A stretch of DNA of 64,000 nucleotides, taken from assembly GCF_003474435.1 (NCBI RefSeq), contig NZ_QRNF01000012.1:24397-88396 (forward strand), in the 5' to 3' direction. The position numbers were made by a program, and so were the translations under genes. The notes beneath the pieces were generated by a model, which ran no database searches, was not told the origin of the DNA, and worked only from the letters and a program-made list of their open reading frames with translations. This document shows positions 43,492 to 52,201 of the stretch, in pieces (positions within the stretch are counted from its first letter, which is position 1; every line of letters begins with the position of its first letter). The stretch is from Ruminococcus sp. AF46-10NS. Its GTDB lineage: Bacteria; Bacillota; Clostridia; Lachnospirales; Lachnospiraceae.

Positions 43492-44352
43492 TTAGTTGTA
43501 CACCTCCCTGCTGTTAAGGAACTTCTGAAGCGGGAATGCGATGATCGCAATTACCGCAAACATGATAACGTTTCCTGCTGTAGACAGACCGAAGAAGCCT
43601 GCTGCGTACTGTTTGTAAACAACGGATGCAAGTACGTCTGTTGCAAATCCAGGACCACCCTTTGTCATAGCCCAGATCAGGTCAAAGCAGCGAAGTCCGC
43701 CGATCAGGGAAAGTGTGATAATGGTATTTGTTGAAGAACGAACCAGTGGCATTACGATGTTTCGAATAGTCTGCCAACGGGTTGCACCATCGATAGAAGC
43801 AGCTTCATAATAGCTGGAATCAATAGATGTGATACCGGCAATAAAGATTACTGTGGAAATACTGACACCTTTCCATACATCAACCGCAATTACGGAAAAC
43901 AGGGCAAGATGTGTATCACCCAGCCAGTTAGGTCCGGAAATTCCAATAGCTGCAAGAACTGTGTTGAAAAGACCCTTGCTCGGATGCATCAGTGCCTTAA
44001 AAATAATACCGATTGCTACTGCACTGACAAGGTTTGGGAAAAACACAAGAGATCTTAAGAAATCTTTTGTCTTGATCTTACTTGTCAGGAACAATGCGAT
44101 AAAGAATGCAATGATTACCTTCAGTCCACTTGTAAGGACTGCATAGATCAACGTATTTTTTACAGATATACTTAAGGAGTTTTCACTGAAGAATGTTTTA
44201 TAGTTATCAAGGCCGCAGAATGTAAATGATTTCAGATCCCATACAGTTAAGCTGAAAAACAGTGATGTCACCATCGGGATGATGAAGAAGATCACAAAAA
44301 TCAGTACTGCCGGAAGAAGAAACCATAAACTGTATATTTTCTTTTTGTTCAT
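43492..44352 (-). CDS. ABC sugar importer permease, MalF-like
   Basis: A 286-residue permease with six membrane segments. It begins KIYSLWFLLPAVLIFVIFFI. The EAA loop is YYEAASIDGATRWQTIRNIV followed by MPLVRSS near residues 195-220. GGLRCFDLIWAMTKGGPGFA is the conserved segment before the last helix. It pairs with the MalG-like gene one base downstream and follows the binding-protein gene after an 82-bp gap that contains a stable hairpin. Confidence 0.93.
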   Translation of the reverse strand: MNKKKIYSLWFLLPAVLIFVIFFIIPMVTSLFFSLTVWDLKSFTFCGLDNYKTFFSENSLSISVKNTLIYAVLTSGLKVIIAFFIALFLTSKIKTKDFLRSLVFFPNLVSAVAIGIIFKALMHPSKGLFNTVLAAIGISGPNWLGDTHLALFSVIAVDVWKGVSISTVIFIAGITSIDSSYYEAASIDGATRWQTIRNIVMPLVRSSTNTIITLSLIGGLRCFDLIWAMTKGGPGFATDVLASVVYKQYAAGFFGLSTAGNVIMFAVIAIIAFPLQKFLNSREVYN

Positions 44353-44400
44353 GCTTCATTTCCTTTCCGATTTCCAGATGTCTGGCTGACATTAAAGCCG

Positions 44401-44421
44401 GCCGCCTGAAACACAGGCGGC
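44401..44421 (-). promoter_or_regulatory. Intercistronic hairpin after the binding-protein gene
   Basis: GCCGCCTG-AAACA-CAGGCGGC is a perfect 8-bp GC-rich stem 14 bp after the binding-protein stop and 49 bp before the MalF-like start. It has no T run. Such hairpins usually stabilise the binding-protein mRNA and lower permease expression. Confidence 0.6.
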
Positions 44422-44434
44422 GACATACATTTAC

Positions 44435-45754
44435 TTATTTCCAGTCAAGTCCAAGCTGTGTTGCCTGTTTCTTGCAGTCCTCATCGTAAGCCTTTGCAGC
44501 TTCCTCTGCTGTAGACTGTCCTGTTGCAACCTCAGAGCAGATATACTCGCAGTTTGTTCCTTTTACAGATGTCTGGAACTCCATTGCAACATTTGTTTTT
44601 CCTGTGTCAAAGTATTTCTCCTGAGCCTCTTTAACTCCGTCATATGCGTCATCCGGAAGCTCATATCCCTTGATACAATATGGGCCGTCTGGTTTCTGTG
44701 CTTCTGTGAATGCGTCAAGTGCCTCATCAGATGTATAGAACTCCATAAATCTTAAGATATCATCTTTTTTGTCACTGTTAGCGTTTCCGTAAATAGCTGT
44801 TGGCTCCCAAACTGTAAGACCATGGTTGTCAGCGTCATCTCCCGGAACACCCATAACACCGATTTTGTTTACATCGTCTCCGTAGAGCTCATAGATGCTG
44901 GAAAGTGCCTGAGAAAGAATGAACCAGTGAGCACCCTCGCCGTTTACAAGCTTATCGCATGCATCTGCGTATGTAGTTGCTGTGTAATCCTCGTTAAAGT
45001 ATGGCTGAAGGTCAGCGATTTTCTGGAAGCTCTTAAGACCAGCCTCTGATGTAGCGTATTTAGCTTCACCGGCTTCGAATTTCTCTGAGAAATCCGGCTC
45101 TGCTGCAAGTACGTTGTAGTGATCTCCAAGGTATGGAACCTGAATTGTCCAGGAATCTCCAAGAGATCCGATCACTGCTGTCTCACCAGCATCTTTCAGT
45201 GTATCACAGTTTTTAAGGAAATCTTCCCATGTGTCCGGAACCTCGAGATCATATTTCTCATAGAGGTCTTTGTTATAAAGGATACATCCGAGGTTTGTAG
45301 CTGTAAGCGGAACACCATATACTGCGGAATCAGAACCTGCACTTACTGCAGATGCGAATGTATCGTCCAGACGGCTGGCCCACTCTTCGCCGGAAATATC
45401 GATAAAGTTGCTCTCCGGATCAAGCTCGTTAAGTTTCGCTCCTGAGTTGTATCCACAAAGATCTGTCATATCGCCGGATGCAAGTCTTGTTTTTACCTGG
45501 TTGTCTCCGTCACCGCCTGATGCACGAAGCTCTGTCTCAATGTGGATACCTGTCTCTTTCTCGCAGAGATCAAATACTGCCTGATATCCGGATGATGCTG
45601 TGTCCGAATCGATCAGAAATGTAAGAGTGGCCTCTTTGTACTCCCATTTGCTGTCGGAATCTTTGTCGTCAGCTGCAAGTACGCTTGTTGCACCTGCCAG
45701 TGTTGTTCCCATCATCGCTGCACAGAGCAGAACGCTGAGCATCTTTCTTTTCAT
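44435..45754 (-). CDS. Extracellular carbohydrate-binding protein of the ABC importer
   Basis: A 439-residue exported binding protein. The signal peptide is residues 1-31 (KRKMLSVLLCAAMMGTTLAG, cleavage near LAADD). The mature protein starts with acidic residues and carries the family 1 pattern: ATLTFLIDSDTASSGYQAVF, VKTRLASGDMTDLCGYNSGA, GVPLTATNLGCILYNKDLYE and DTWEDFLKNCDTLKDAGETA. The ATG at 45752-45754 follows AAAGGAGG. It is the first gene of the importer operon. Direct repeats upstream are likely activator sites. The ligand probably matches the GH106-like enzyme's substrate. Confidence 0.93.
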   Translation of the reverse strand: MKRKMLSVLLCAAMMGTTLAGATSVLAADDKDSDSKWEYKEATLTFLIDSDTASSGYQAVFDLCEKETGIHIETELRASGGDGDNQVKTRLASGDMTDLCGYNSGAKLNELDPESNFIDISGEEWASRLDDTFASAVSAGSDSAVYGVPLTATNLGCILYNKDLYEKYDLEVPDTWEDFLKNCDTLKDAGETAVIGSLGDSWTIQVPYLGDHYNVLAAEPDFSEKFEAGEAKYATSEAGLKSFQKIADLQPYFNEDYTATTYADACDKLVNGEGAHWFILSQALSSIYELYGDDVNKIGVMGVPGDDADNHGLTVWEPTAIYGNANSDKKDDILRFMEFYTSDEALDAFTEAQKPDGPYCIKGYELPDDAYDGVKEAQEKYFDTGKTNVAMEFQTSVKGTNCEYICSEVATGQSTAEEAAKAYDEDCKKQATQLGLDWK

Positions 45755-45825
45755 GTTTCGTCCTCCTTTATTTTGACGTTCTCCGTTATTTGATGATGCT
45801 ATTTTAACAATTTGGACATAAAAAA

Positions 45826-45859
45826 TACATGGATTATCCAATCCTTCTACATGGATTAT
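45826..45859. promoter_or_regulatory. Paired direct repeats, likely AraC/YesN activator site
   Basis: TACATGGATTAT occurs at 45826-45837 and again at 45848-45859, exactly 22 bp apart (two helical turns). They lie 70-105 bp upstream of the binding-protein start, just upstream of where a promoter would be. Tandem same-face sites are the usual target of AraC-type activators, and the YesN-like regulator of this locus is the obvious candidate. Confidence 0.6.
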
Positions 45860-45942
45860 TGAGCACTTTGTATATGGAACATGTATTTTTTCGTCATATA
45901 GACGACATTTTACATGTATGTTTTTATTTTATACACAGAAAA

Positions 45943-45987
45943 AGAGCCGCCCTGTTGTGATATTTTACCACAGACATGGACGGCTCT
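45943..45987 (-). terminator. Terminator downstream of thiC
   Basis: On the minus strand AGAGCCGTCC and GGGCGGCTCT pair with one wobble, with an inner CTGTGG/CCACAG-like stem, followed by TTTTTC. It lies about 120 bp after the thiC stop. Confidence 0.75.
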
Positions 45988-46107
45988 GATATTCCGGTTT
46001 CTTCTATATTATATTATATTGCAGCTAAACAATATATCCCGTCAGTACTCCGGCTGGCTGCTGCATAGCCCGAAAACAGGTATGCTGTGCTGCCGGCTGC
46101 CTATGTA

Positions 46108-47412
46108 CTACAGAATATCGATATGCTCTCCTGCAAGTGCCTTGTTCATGCTTCGTACTGCACAGAATTTACCGCACATGGAGCAGGTATCATCATGCTC
46201 CGGTTTGCGCTCGTTCCAGATACGTTTCGCTGTTTCCGGATCCATTGCACACTCCCACTGTGCTTCCCAGTCAAGCTTTCTTCTGGCATCTGCCATCTTG
46301 TCATCGATCTCACGGGCACCGCGGACACCCTTGGCAATGTCTGCTGCATGTGCTGCGATCTTGGATGCCATGATTCCCTGTTTTACGTCCTCAAGGTTCG
46401 GAAGTGCAAGGTGCTCGGCCGGTGTTACATAGCAGAGGAATGCTGCTCCGGACATAGCTGCTACTGCTCCGCCGATCGCAGATGTGATGTGGTCATATCC
46501 CGGTGCAACATCAGTTACGATAGGTCCTAATACATAGAACGGTGCGCCCTGACAGATGGACTGCTGTACTTTCATGTTTGCCTCAACCTGATCAAGCGGA
46601 ACGTGTCCCGGTCCCTCAACCATAACCTGGACATCTTTTTCCCATGCACGTTTGGTCAGCTCGCCAAGACGTACAAGCTCCTCAATCTGGCATACATCGG
46701 TTGCATCTGCAAGACATCCCGGACGGCAGGCATCTCCAAGAGAGATGGTCACATCATACTCGCGGCAGATATCCAGGATCTCATCGTAGTATTCATAGAA
46801 CGGATTCTCCTCACCGGTCATGCACATCCATGCAAATACAAGAGAACCTCCTCTGGAAACGATATTCATTTTTCTCTTGTGGTTACGGATCTGATCGATG
46901 GTCTTTCTTGTGATTCCACAGTGAAGAGTTACAAAGTCAACACCATCCTGTGCATGGAGTCTTACTACATCGATAAAATCTTTGGCTGTCAGTGTGTCAA
47001 GGTCTCTCTGATAGTGGATAACTGAATCATAAACAGGGACTGTTCCGATCATAGCCGGACACTCACTTGTCAGCTTACGGCGAAACGGAATGGTATTTCC
47101 ATGAGAAGAAAGATCCATGATAGCGTGTGCTCCCATGTTGACAGCTTCCATTACTTTCTGCATCTCTACATCATAGTCCTTGCAGTCTCTGGATACACCA
47201 AGGTTTACGTTGATCTTAGTGCGGAGCATGGAGCCTACACCCTCCGGATCGATACATTTATGATTTTTATTTGCACAGATTGCCACCTTACCGGAGGCTA
47301 CCAGCGGAAGCAGCTCCTCTGTTGTCATGCGTTCTTTCTTAGCTACGATCTCAAGCTCAGGTGTGATGATGCCTTTACGGGCAGCCTCCATCTGTGTACT
47401 GTAATTTCTCAT
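46108..47412 (-). CDS. thiC: Phosphomethylpyrimidine synthase ThiC
   Basis: A 434-residue radical SAM enzyme that converts aminoimidazole ribotide to HMP phosphate in thiamine synthesis. The iron-sulfur motif is at the C-terminus: [20 protein letters not shown] (CX2CX4C). Other conserved parts are [52 protein letters not shown] and [19 protein letters not shown]. The length is that of the short clostridial form. It is single in its transcript, behind a TPP riboswitch, with a terminator downstream. Confidence 0.98.
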   Translation of the reverse strand: MRNYSTQMEAARKGIITPELEIVAKKERMTTEELLPLVASGKVAICANKNHKCIDPEGVGSMLRTKINVNLGVSRDCKDYDVEMQKVMEAVNMGAHAIMDLSSHGNTIPFRRKLTSECPAMIGTVPVYDSVIHYQRDLDTLTAKDFIDVVRLHAQDGVDFVTLHCGITRKTIDQIRNHKRKMNIVSRGGSLVFAWMCMTGEENPFYEYYDEILDICREYDVTISLGDACRPGCLADATDVCQIEELVRLGELTKRAWEKDVQVMVEGPGHVPLDQVEANMKVQQSICQGAPFYVLGPIVTDVAPGYDHITSAIGGAVAAMSGAAFLCYVTPAEHLALPNLEDVKQGIMASKIAAHAADIAKGVRGAREIDDKMADARRKLDWEAQWECAMDPETAKRIWNERKPEHDDTCSMCGKFCAVRSMNKALAGEHIDIL

Positions 47413-47547
47413 GTAAAAAAATCTCCTTTCATTTTGTATCCAAATCTGGAAAATCTGTCACTGCTGTCGGAATTCCGGTCTGCTGTACAAGCTCTGTTCC
47501 CGTCAGATATAGGGTATCCTTCTGTAAATTCTTTATGTTTATACAAC

Positions 47548-47770
47548 AAAAAGCCGGTCGCTGCAACGCATACGCATCACGGCAACCGGCTCTTAATCTT
47601 ACGTACTTAATAAAAATCTTCTGTACTCTCTGATCTTCTGTGTCTTTAAGAATCCTTCGTGCATATGTCCCTACGTTGGCATTATCCAAATCAGGTTATG
47701 GGTCAAGACATTTACAGTCTACTCTCAGCTCGCTTCAGCGGGCCCCCCTGTTTTCATATGTTGGGGACTT
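47548..47770 (-). promoter_or_regulatory. TPP riboswitch with terminator upstream of thiC
   Basis: The minus-strand aptamer (about 47770-47661) contains GCTGAGAGTAGACTG (the conserved CTGAGA side) and ACCTGATTTGGATAATGCCA with ACGTAGGGAC, the standard THI box; GTCCC and GGGAC close P1. About 70 bases on, AGCCGGT...ACCGGCTTTTT (47592-47548) is the terminator. TPP binding should stop transcription of thiC. Confidence 0.97.
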
Positions 47771-47887
47771 TTGTCGTCCATGGTCTTATTATAGTATAAG
47801 AAAAAATATTTGTAAACCGCATTTCTGCATTTTATGACTTTTTCTTTCGACATAATGTGACTTGTATCGATTTGTTGTAACAGATTA

Positions 47888-48136
47888 TCACACTCTGTCT
47901 CCACAATCGACAGCACATGCACATATCGTATGCGCATCACATCTGCATTTACCGGCACTGTCGGACATATTCTCTGTAATATTTCCCGAACTCTTCTTTA
48001 ACCGGGATATCATGACAATCAATTTCCGTAAAAATCTGCGACGTTTTTCTTTTTTCTCCCGTTCTTTCTTAAACTCAACTTCAAATCCCAGGTTAATCAT
48101 AGCTCCGATCATGGAATAAGTATCATTATATTTCAT
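47888..48136 (-). CDS. Small basic protein with a cysteine-rich tail (82 aa)
   Basis: An 82-residue protein from the ATG at 48134-48136, which follows AAGGAGGAAGCC. The N-terminal part is MKYNDTYSMIGAMINLGFEV; the middle is strongly basic (KKEREKKEKRRRFLRKL). The tail has five cysteines in CRCDAHTICACAVDCG, suggesting metal or cluster binding, or a peptide of the ranthipeptide/SCIFF kind. No maturase gene is nearby. It lies between the thiC riboswitch and an AraC-type regulator gene 105 bp upstream. The family is not recognised. Confidence 0.6.
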   Translation of the reverse strand: MKYNDTYSMIGAMINLGFEVEFKKEREKKEKRRRFLRKLIVMISRLKKSSGNITENMSDSAGKCRCDAHTICACAVDCGDRV

Positions 48137-48241
48137 ACTGGCTTCCTCCTTTTTATTCTGCATTGATGTTTTTTATTTGCTTACATCATAGCGGAATGTC
48201 GGAACTGCTTCCATGGTTTGAAATAATCAATTTAATTGACT

Positions 48242-49270
48242 TTATTTATTCTTTCTTCTGTATTGGCTTGGTGTATCATTGTATAAGCGGCGAAATGCAC
48301 GGATAAAACTTTCCGGATTTTTATACCCTACCCTGTCACTGATATCTTCTACACTGAGCTGGCTGCAGAGAAGAAGCTGTTCGCCATGCTGCAGGCGAAT
48401 CTCTGTGAGAAGATTGGAGAAAGTTTTTCCTGAGATAGATTTGATCAGTTTCGAACAGTATGGTACAGAGAAATGAAATTCCTCTGCAAGTTCATTTAAT
48501 GTTACTGTACTGCAGTTTCCCATCATATAAGCAAGCATTTCGGATTCCTGCTCCGTCCGTTTTCTTCTGTTATCCGGTATGCTTACATTTTTTCCGTGGC
48601 GTCTGGTCAGCTCCACAAAAAACAATGTAAGGATGCTGCAGATGATCCTGTCTGAAAAACTGTCGCTAGTTTTCTGTTCCCTGTACATGTCCAGAATATA
48701 ATTGCGGATAACTGCATCATTCTTCGTACGGAAAAGAAGGTAGCGTATTTTTTCTCTGGAATATAGGTTTCCAACAAAGAAACCGGAAATCTGAGTCTTA
48801 TCACGGACTGTATTATAAAAAATATCCATAAATGTGCTGCGACGGATCAGGGTATTCAGAATTACGCTGTCGTCCTCCACTGCCAGGATTCCATGTCTGA
48901 CATCAGGTGCGATCAGGCACAGGTCTCCTGCTGTCAGTTTCTCTGTGGAATCCCGGAAGGAATTAGTACAGGTTCCTGACAGAACATATATGATTTCAAA
49001 AAAATCATGTTCATGATAAAACAATGGAAAATATCTCGGGTGTTTTACCAGACTCACATTATATCCCTGCGGGATAAACGCATCCTCTCTGGAATGCGCA
49101 TTTACTTTTTTCGGATTCTGTACCCACTCAACTTCTTTTTTATGGTCCAAATGTCTTGCTGCAAATCCCGAAATATTCTCCGGAGTTTTTTTCATAAAAT
49201 AATATTCCCGGAAAATCTTCTCATCATACTCCCATGTATTCAGTTCCTGGATCAGATCATCATATTTCAT
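48242..49270 (-). CDS. AraC-family transcriptional regulator with cupin domain
   Basis: A 342-residue regulator. The sensor domain around residues 75-150 is a cupin (YFPLFYHEHDFFEIIYVLSG, then GDLCLIAPDVRHGI). The C-terminal domain contains VTLNELAEEFHFSVPYCSKL and VEDISDRVGYKNPESFIRAF, followed by YNDTPSQYRRK, which are the two AraC helix-turn-helices. It is distinct from the regulator at 17350-18273. It appears monocistronic. No neighbour suggests its target; the small cysteine-rich gene follows it on the same strand. Confidence 0.88.
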   Translation of the reverse strand: MKYDDLIQELNTWEYDEKIFREYYFMKKTPENISGFAARHLDHKKEVEWVQNPKKVNAHSREDAFIPQGYNVSLVKHPRYFPLFYHEHDFFEIIYVLSGTCTNSFRDSTEKLTAGDLCLIAPDVRHGILAVEDDSVILNTLIRRSTFMDIFYNTVRDKTQISGFFVGNLYSREKIRYLLFRTKNDAVIRNYILDMYREQKTSDSFSDRIICSILTLFFVELTRRHGKNVSIPDNRRKRTEQESEMLAYMMGNCSTVTLNELAEEFHFSVPYCSKLIKSISGKTFSNLLTEIRLQHGEQLLLCSQLSVEDISDRVGYKNPESFIRAFRRLYNDTPSQYRRKNK

Positions 49271-49383
49271 TGCAATGTCCTCTTTTACAATGTTTAATGT
49301 TCACAGGCTTCTTTCCTGAACCTGTCTTATATCTGTGTTTTATGTTTCCAGTTTAACATGCGATTTCCAAATCCACAACGCAA

Positions 49384-49424
49384 AACCCGACCGCATACAG
49401 ATCATTCCATACGCTGTCGGGTTT
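49384..49424 (-). terminator. Terminator of the pan operon
   Basis: AACCCGAC and GTCGGGTT (outer arms of 49384-49424) with an inner CGCATA/TACGCT-like pairing form a long hairpin, followed by a TTTT-containing tail on the minus strand. It lies about 50 bp after the panS stop. Confidence 0.65.
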
Positions 49425-49472
49425 CTTTATAAAAACGATATTCCGAACTCCCCTCAGTGTTCTTCTGTCTTT

Positions 49473-50458
49473 TTAGCTTTCTTCCGCCAACTTACCGCTC
49501 CCTGATTCTGTCTGGCGTTCTGCTCCTGCACGGCGGATTCCGGCGAATATGGAGCCTGCGATATTGTGCCATACGCTGAAGATTGCTCCTGGCAGTGTTG
49601 CCAGAGGGTTGGCTGCAAAATTAGCTGCTGCCAGCGAAACTGCAAGACCGCTGTTCTGCATGCCTACTTCTATAGCTATAGCTGTTGTTCTGGAATAGTC
49701 CACGTGGAAGATTTTTGCTGCAAGGAGACCTAACATCATACCGCAGAAGTTATGGATAGCCACCACTCCAAGCACCAGAACTCCACAGTTTAAGATCTTG
49801 TCTGCATTTACTGCCACGATTCCTCCGATGATCATAGCGATAGCGATCACTGAGATCAGCGGCATCACGTCGGATACTTTGTCTACGTGTTCTCCTGCAA
49901 GACTCCGCAAAATGATTCCCAGAAGTACCGGAACCAGGATCACTTTTATCACAGAGAGCACCATAGCCCAGAATGATACTTCCACCCAGCTCCTGCCAGA
50001 ACATATACAAGAAACGGTGTGGCAAGAGGTGCTGCCAATGTGGATACGATAGTCATTCCCACAGATAATGCCACATCACCGCCTGCAATATAGGTGATCA
50101 CATTGCTGGCTGTTCCTCCCGGGCAGCAGCCTACCAGGATCACTCCCAGGGCCAGGTCAGCCGGAAGATTCATCACCTTGCACAGTATCCAGGCCACTAC
50201 AGGCATGATAGTATACTGTGCCACTGCTCCAATCACCACTTCTTTAGGTCTGGAAAAAACAATCCGGAAGTCTTCCATCTTTATGGTCAGTCCCATTCCG
50301 AACATGATAACCCCAAGGAATACAGAAGTATAATTGGTCATCCAGGCAAAACCATCCCGCCAGAAAAAAGCCACGCAGGAAAAAGCGATGATAATGATCC
50401 CGATATATCTGGATGCAAGACTGCTGATCTTTGCGATTTTATTTAAGATTTTTTCCAT
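49473..50458 (-). pseudogene. panS: PanS-like BASS-family transporter, split by a one-base deletion
   Basis: A bile acid:sodium symporter superfamily protein in two frames. The first frame (from 50458) contains VFLGVIMFGMGLTIKMEDFR, LVGCCPGGTASNVITYIAGG and LATPFLVYVLAGA; the second holds FWAMVLSVIKVILVPVLLG and GMQNSGLAVSLAAANF, the conserved second half. One extra C near 49990 (GGAGCCTGGG rather than GGAGCTGGG on the minus strand) gives a normal 328-residue protein with about 10 segments. It starts 4 bp after panC, so by context it is PanS, which imports pantoate or ketopantoate precursors. The break is more likely a sequencing error than true loss. Confidence 0.85.
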
Positions 50459-50461
50459 ATA

Positions 50462-51301
50462 TTATACCTCGTAGCTGAAGTTGTCGATCAGTCTTGTTTT
50501 TCCGATGTAAACAGCCATTGCTACGAGAACGCTGCGGTCAGCTTTTTCCACCGGCTGCATGGTAAGTGCATCTACCATGGATACATAATCGATCTTTGCC
50601 AGAGGTTCTGCTTCGATCACTGCGCGCATTTTTCCAAGGAGCTCTTCTGCCGGAATTCCTGTGCGGATAGCTTCCTGTCCGGCTTTTACTGCTTTTGACA
50701 GGCAGAGAGCTGCTTTTCTTTCTTCAGGGCTTAAATATGTATTTCTGGAGGATTTTGCAAGTCCGTCCTCCTCACGGACGATGGGGCAGCCAATGATCTC
50801 AATATCAAAATTCAGATCCTGCACCATCTTGCGGATGATAGCCAGCTGCTGTGCGTCTTTCTGTCCGAAATATGCTCTGTCCGGTGCTACGATGTGGAAC
50901 AGTTTGGACACTACTGTGCATACACCCTTAAAATGAATAGGGCGTGTTTTTCCGCAGAGTGTTTCGGATAAGGTATCTATGCTTACAAATGCGTGGGGAT
51001 CATGATACATCTCGGAAGGCTCCGGGCAGAAGATCAGGTCTGCTCCCAGGCTTTCGCAGAGTTTGCTGTCACGTTCAAAATCTCTTGGGTATGCTTCCAG
51101 GTCTTCGGTCGGTCCGAACTGTGTCGGATTGACGAAATCAGATACTACTACGATGTCGTTCTGCTCTCTGCATTTTTTTATCAGGCTTGCGTGTCCTTCA
51201 TGGAGAAATCCCATGGTCGGGACAAGTCCTACTGTTTTGCCTTCTTTTTTCCACGCTTTGATCTGTTTTCTTGTTTCTTTTACTGTTTTTGTTACCTGCA
51301 T
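50462..51301 (-). CDS. panC: Pantothenate synthetase PanC
   Basis: A 279-residue enzyme that joins pantoate and beta-alanine using ATP. Signature regions: VGLVPTMGFLHEGHASLIKK (first HXGH-like motif), VVSDFVNPTQFGPTEDLEAY, GVCTVVSKLFHIVAPDRAYF then GQKDAQQLAIIRKMVQDL, and SSRNTYLSPEERKAA. The ATG at 51299-51301 follows AGAGGAGAG and is preferred to the longer frame. It sits between panD (158 bp upstream) and panS (4 bp downstream). panB and panE are not in the window, so pantoate must come from elsewhere, possibly through PanS. Confidence 0.97.
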   Translation of the reverse strand: MQVTKTVKETRKQIKAWKKEGKTVGLVPTMGFLHEGHASLIKKCREQNDIVVVSDFVNPTQFGPTEDLEAYPRDFERDSKLCESLGADLIFCPEPSEMYHDPHAFVSIDTLSETLCGKTRPIHFKGVCTVVSKLFHIVAPDRAYFGQKDAQQLAIIRKMVQDLNFDIEIIGCPIVREEDGLAKSSRNTYLSPEERKAALCLSKAVKAGQEAIRTGIPAEELLGKMRAVIEAEPLAKIDYVSMVDALTMQPVEKADRSVLVAMAVYIGKTRLIDNFSYEV

Positions 51302-51459
51302 TGTTCTCTCCTCTTTCTCAGTCACGGGAACTGGGATTTTTTATAGATTTCGAGATAGCCTCTTTTCTGAATTCACTTTCCTCTTATTTTATAAGGCGTT
51401 ATGTCCACATTGGACACATACCTAATCTGTAATCTGAGTTTCCTCTATTACGGATTTTT

Positions 51460-51852
51460 TCAGGCCATATCTTTCAGCAGTCCATGTTTCTCATAATTGG
51501 TCACTCTGCTGATCTTGTTTTCTTCATCTACAAATACTACTGCAGGCTTATGTGTACGGGCTTCTTCCTGCTCGTACTGTGCGTAAGCCATGATGATGAT
51601 CTTGTCACCTGTGCTCACGCATCTTGCTGCTGCTCCGTTCAGGCAGATCATACCGCTTCCGCGTTCTCCGCAAATGGTGTATGTCTCGAAACGGCTGCCG
51701 TTGTTCACATCTACGATCTGAACTTTTTCATATTCCAGTATTCCGGCAGCTTCCAGCAGTTCCTCATCCACAGTGATACTTCCCACATAATCCAGTTCTG
51801 CCTGGACAACAGTTGCTCTGTGGATCTTTCCTTTTAACATTTCTATTGTCAT
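51460..51852 (-). CDS. panD: Aspartate 1-decarboxylase PanD
   Basis: A 130-residue proenzyme that makes beta-alanine. Self-cleavage occurs at the Gly-Ser of [20 protein letters not shown] (Ser near residue 28) to form the pyruvoyl cofactor. Other markers: [20 protein letters not shown] at the start, [41 protein letters not shown] chose the ATG at 51850-51852, four codons before the usual MLKGK start. An open frame continues upstream but through the leader terminator. It is the first gene of the panD-panC-panS operon. Confidence 0.97.
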   Translation of the reverse strand: MTIEMLKGKIHRATVVQAELDYVGSITVDEELLEAAGILEYEKVQIVDVNNGSRFETYTICGERGSGMICLNGAAARCVSTGDKIIIMAYAQYEQEEARTHKPAVVFVDEENKISRVTNYEKHGLLKDMA

Positions 51853-51885
51853 CTTATATAAGTCCTTTCCTGCAGGGAAGTGCAT

Positions 51886-52178
51886 AAAAAAGCGCCTCAG
51901 GGTATACTTCGACCCTGAAACGCTTCTGATTGATTCCCTGTATGCTGAGTCCTGTTTTTTGTACATGAAAAGGTATTCACAGAATTTTCTGCTATAATAC
52001 TTTCCCTGCCATCAATACAAGCTCTTATCTTTTATAATTTCATATATCCGTCCGTTCCCATTTCCCGGGTTACGGCTGGTTATTTATATAAGATTCCAGT
52101 GATTTCAGCCAGAGTATAGTTTTGAGTCCAAATACTATCTCTGTGGGGTATTATGACATTGTGATAGTTATTTGTCAA
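51886..52178 (-). promoter_or_regulatory. Promoter and structured leader of the pan operon (candidate pan motif)
   Basis: TTGACA (52178-52173), a 17-bp spacer and CATAAT (52155-52150) form a strong promoter. The 5' leader is about 290 nt long. It contains CCG-TAA-CCC-loop-GGG-AA-CGG (52075-52052), a hairpin with unpaired adenosines as in the pan RNA motif known from pantothenate operons. It ends in a terminator: AAGCGTTTCAGGGT pairs with ACCCTGAGGCGCTT, then TTTTTT (about 51926-51886), only about 35 bp before panD. This points to attenuation control. Confidence 0.65.
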
Positions 52179-52201
52179 TAACTGAAACCTAATCCGGGTT
52201 T

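Noticed and set aside
51853..51966. N-terminal extension of PanD
   Set aside because: The extension runs through the leader terminator and PanD homologues start at or near MLKGK.
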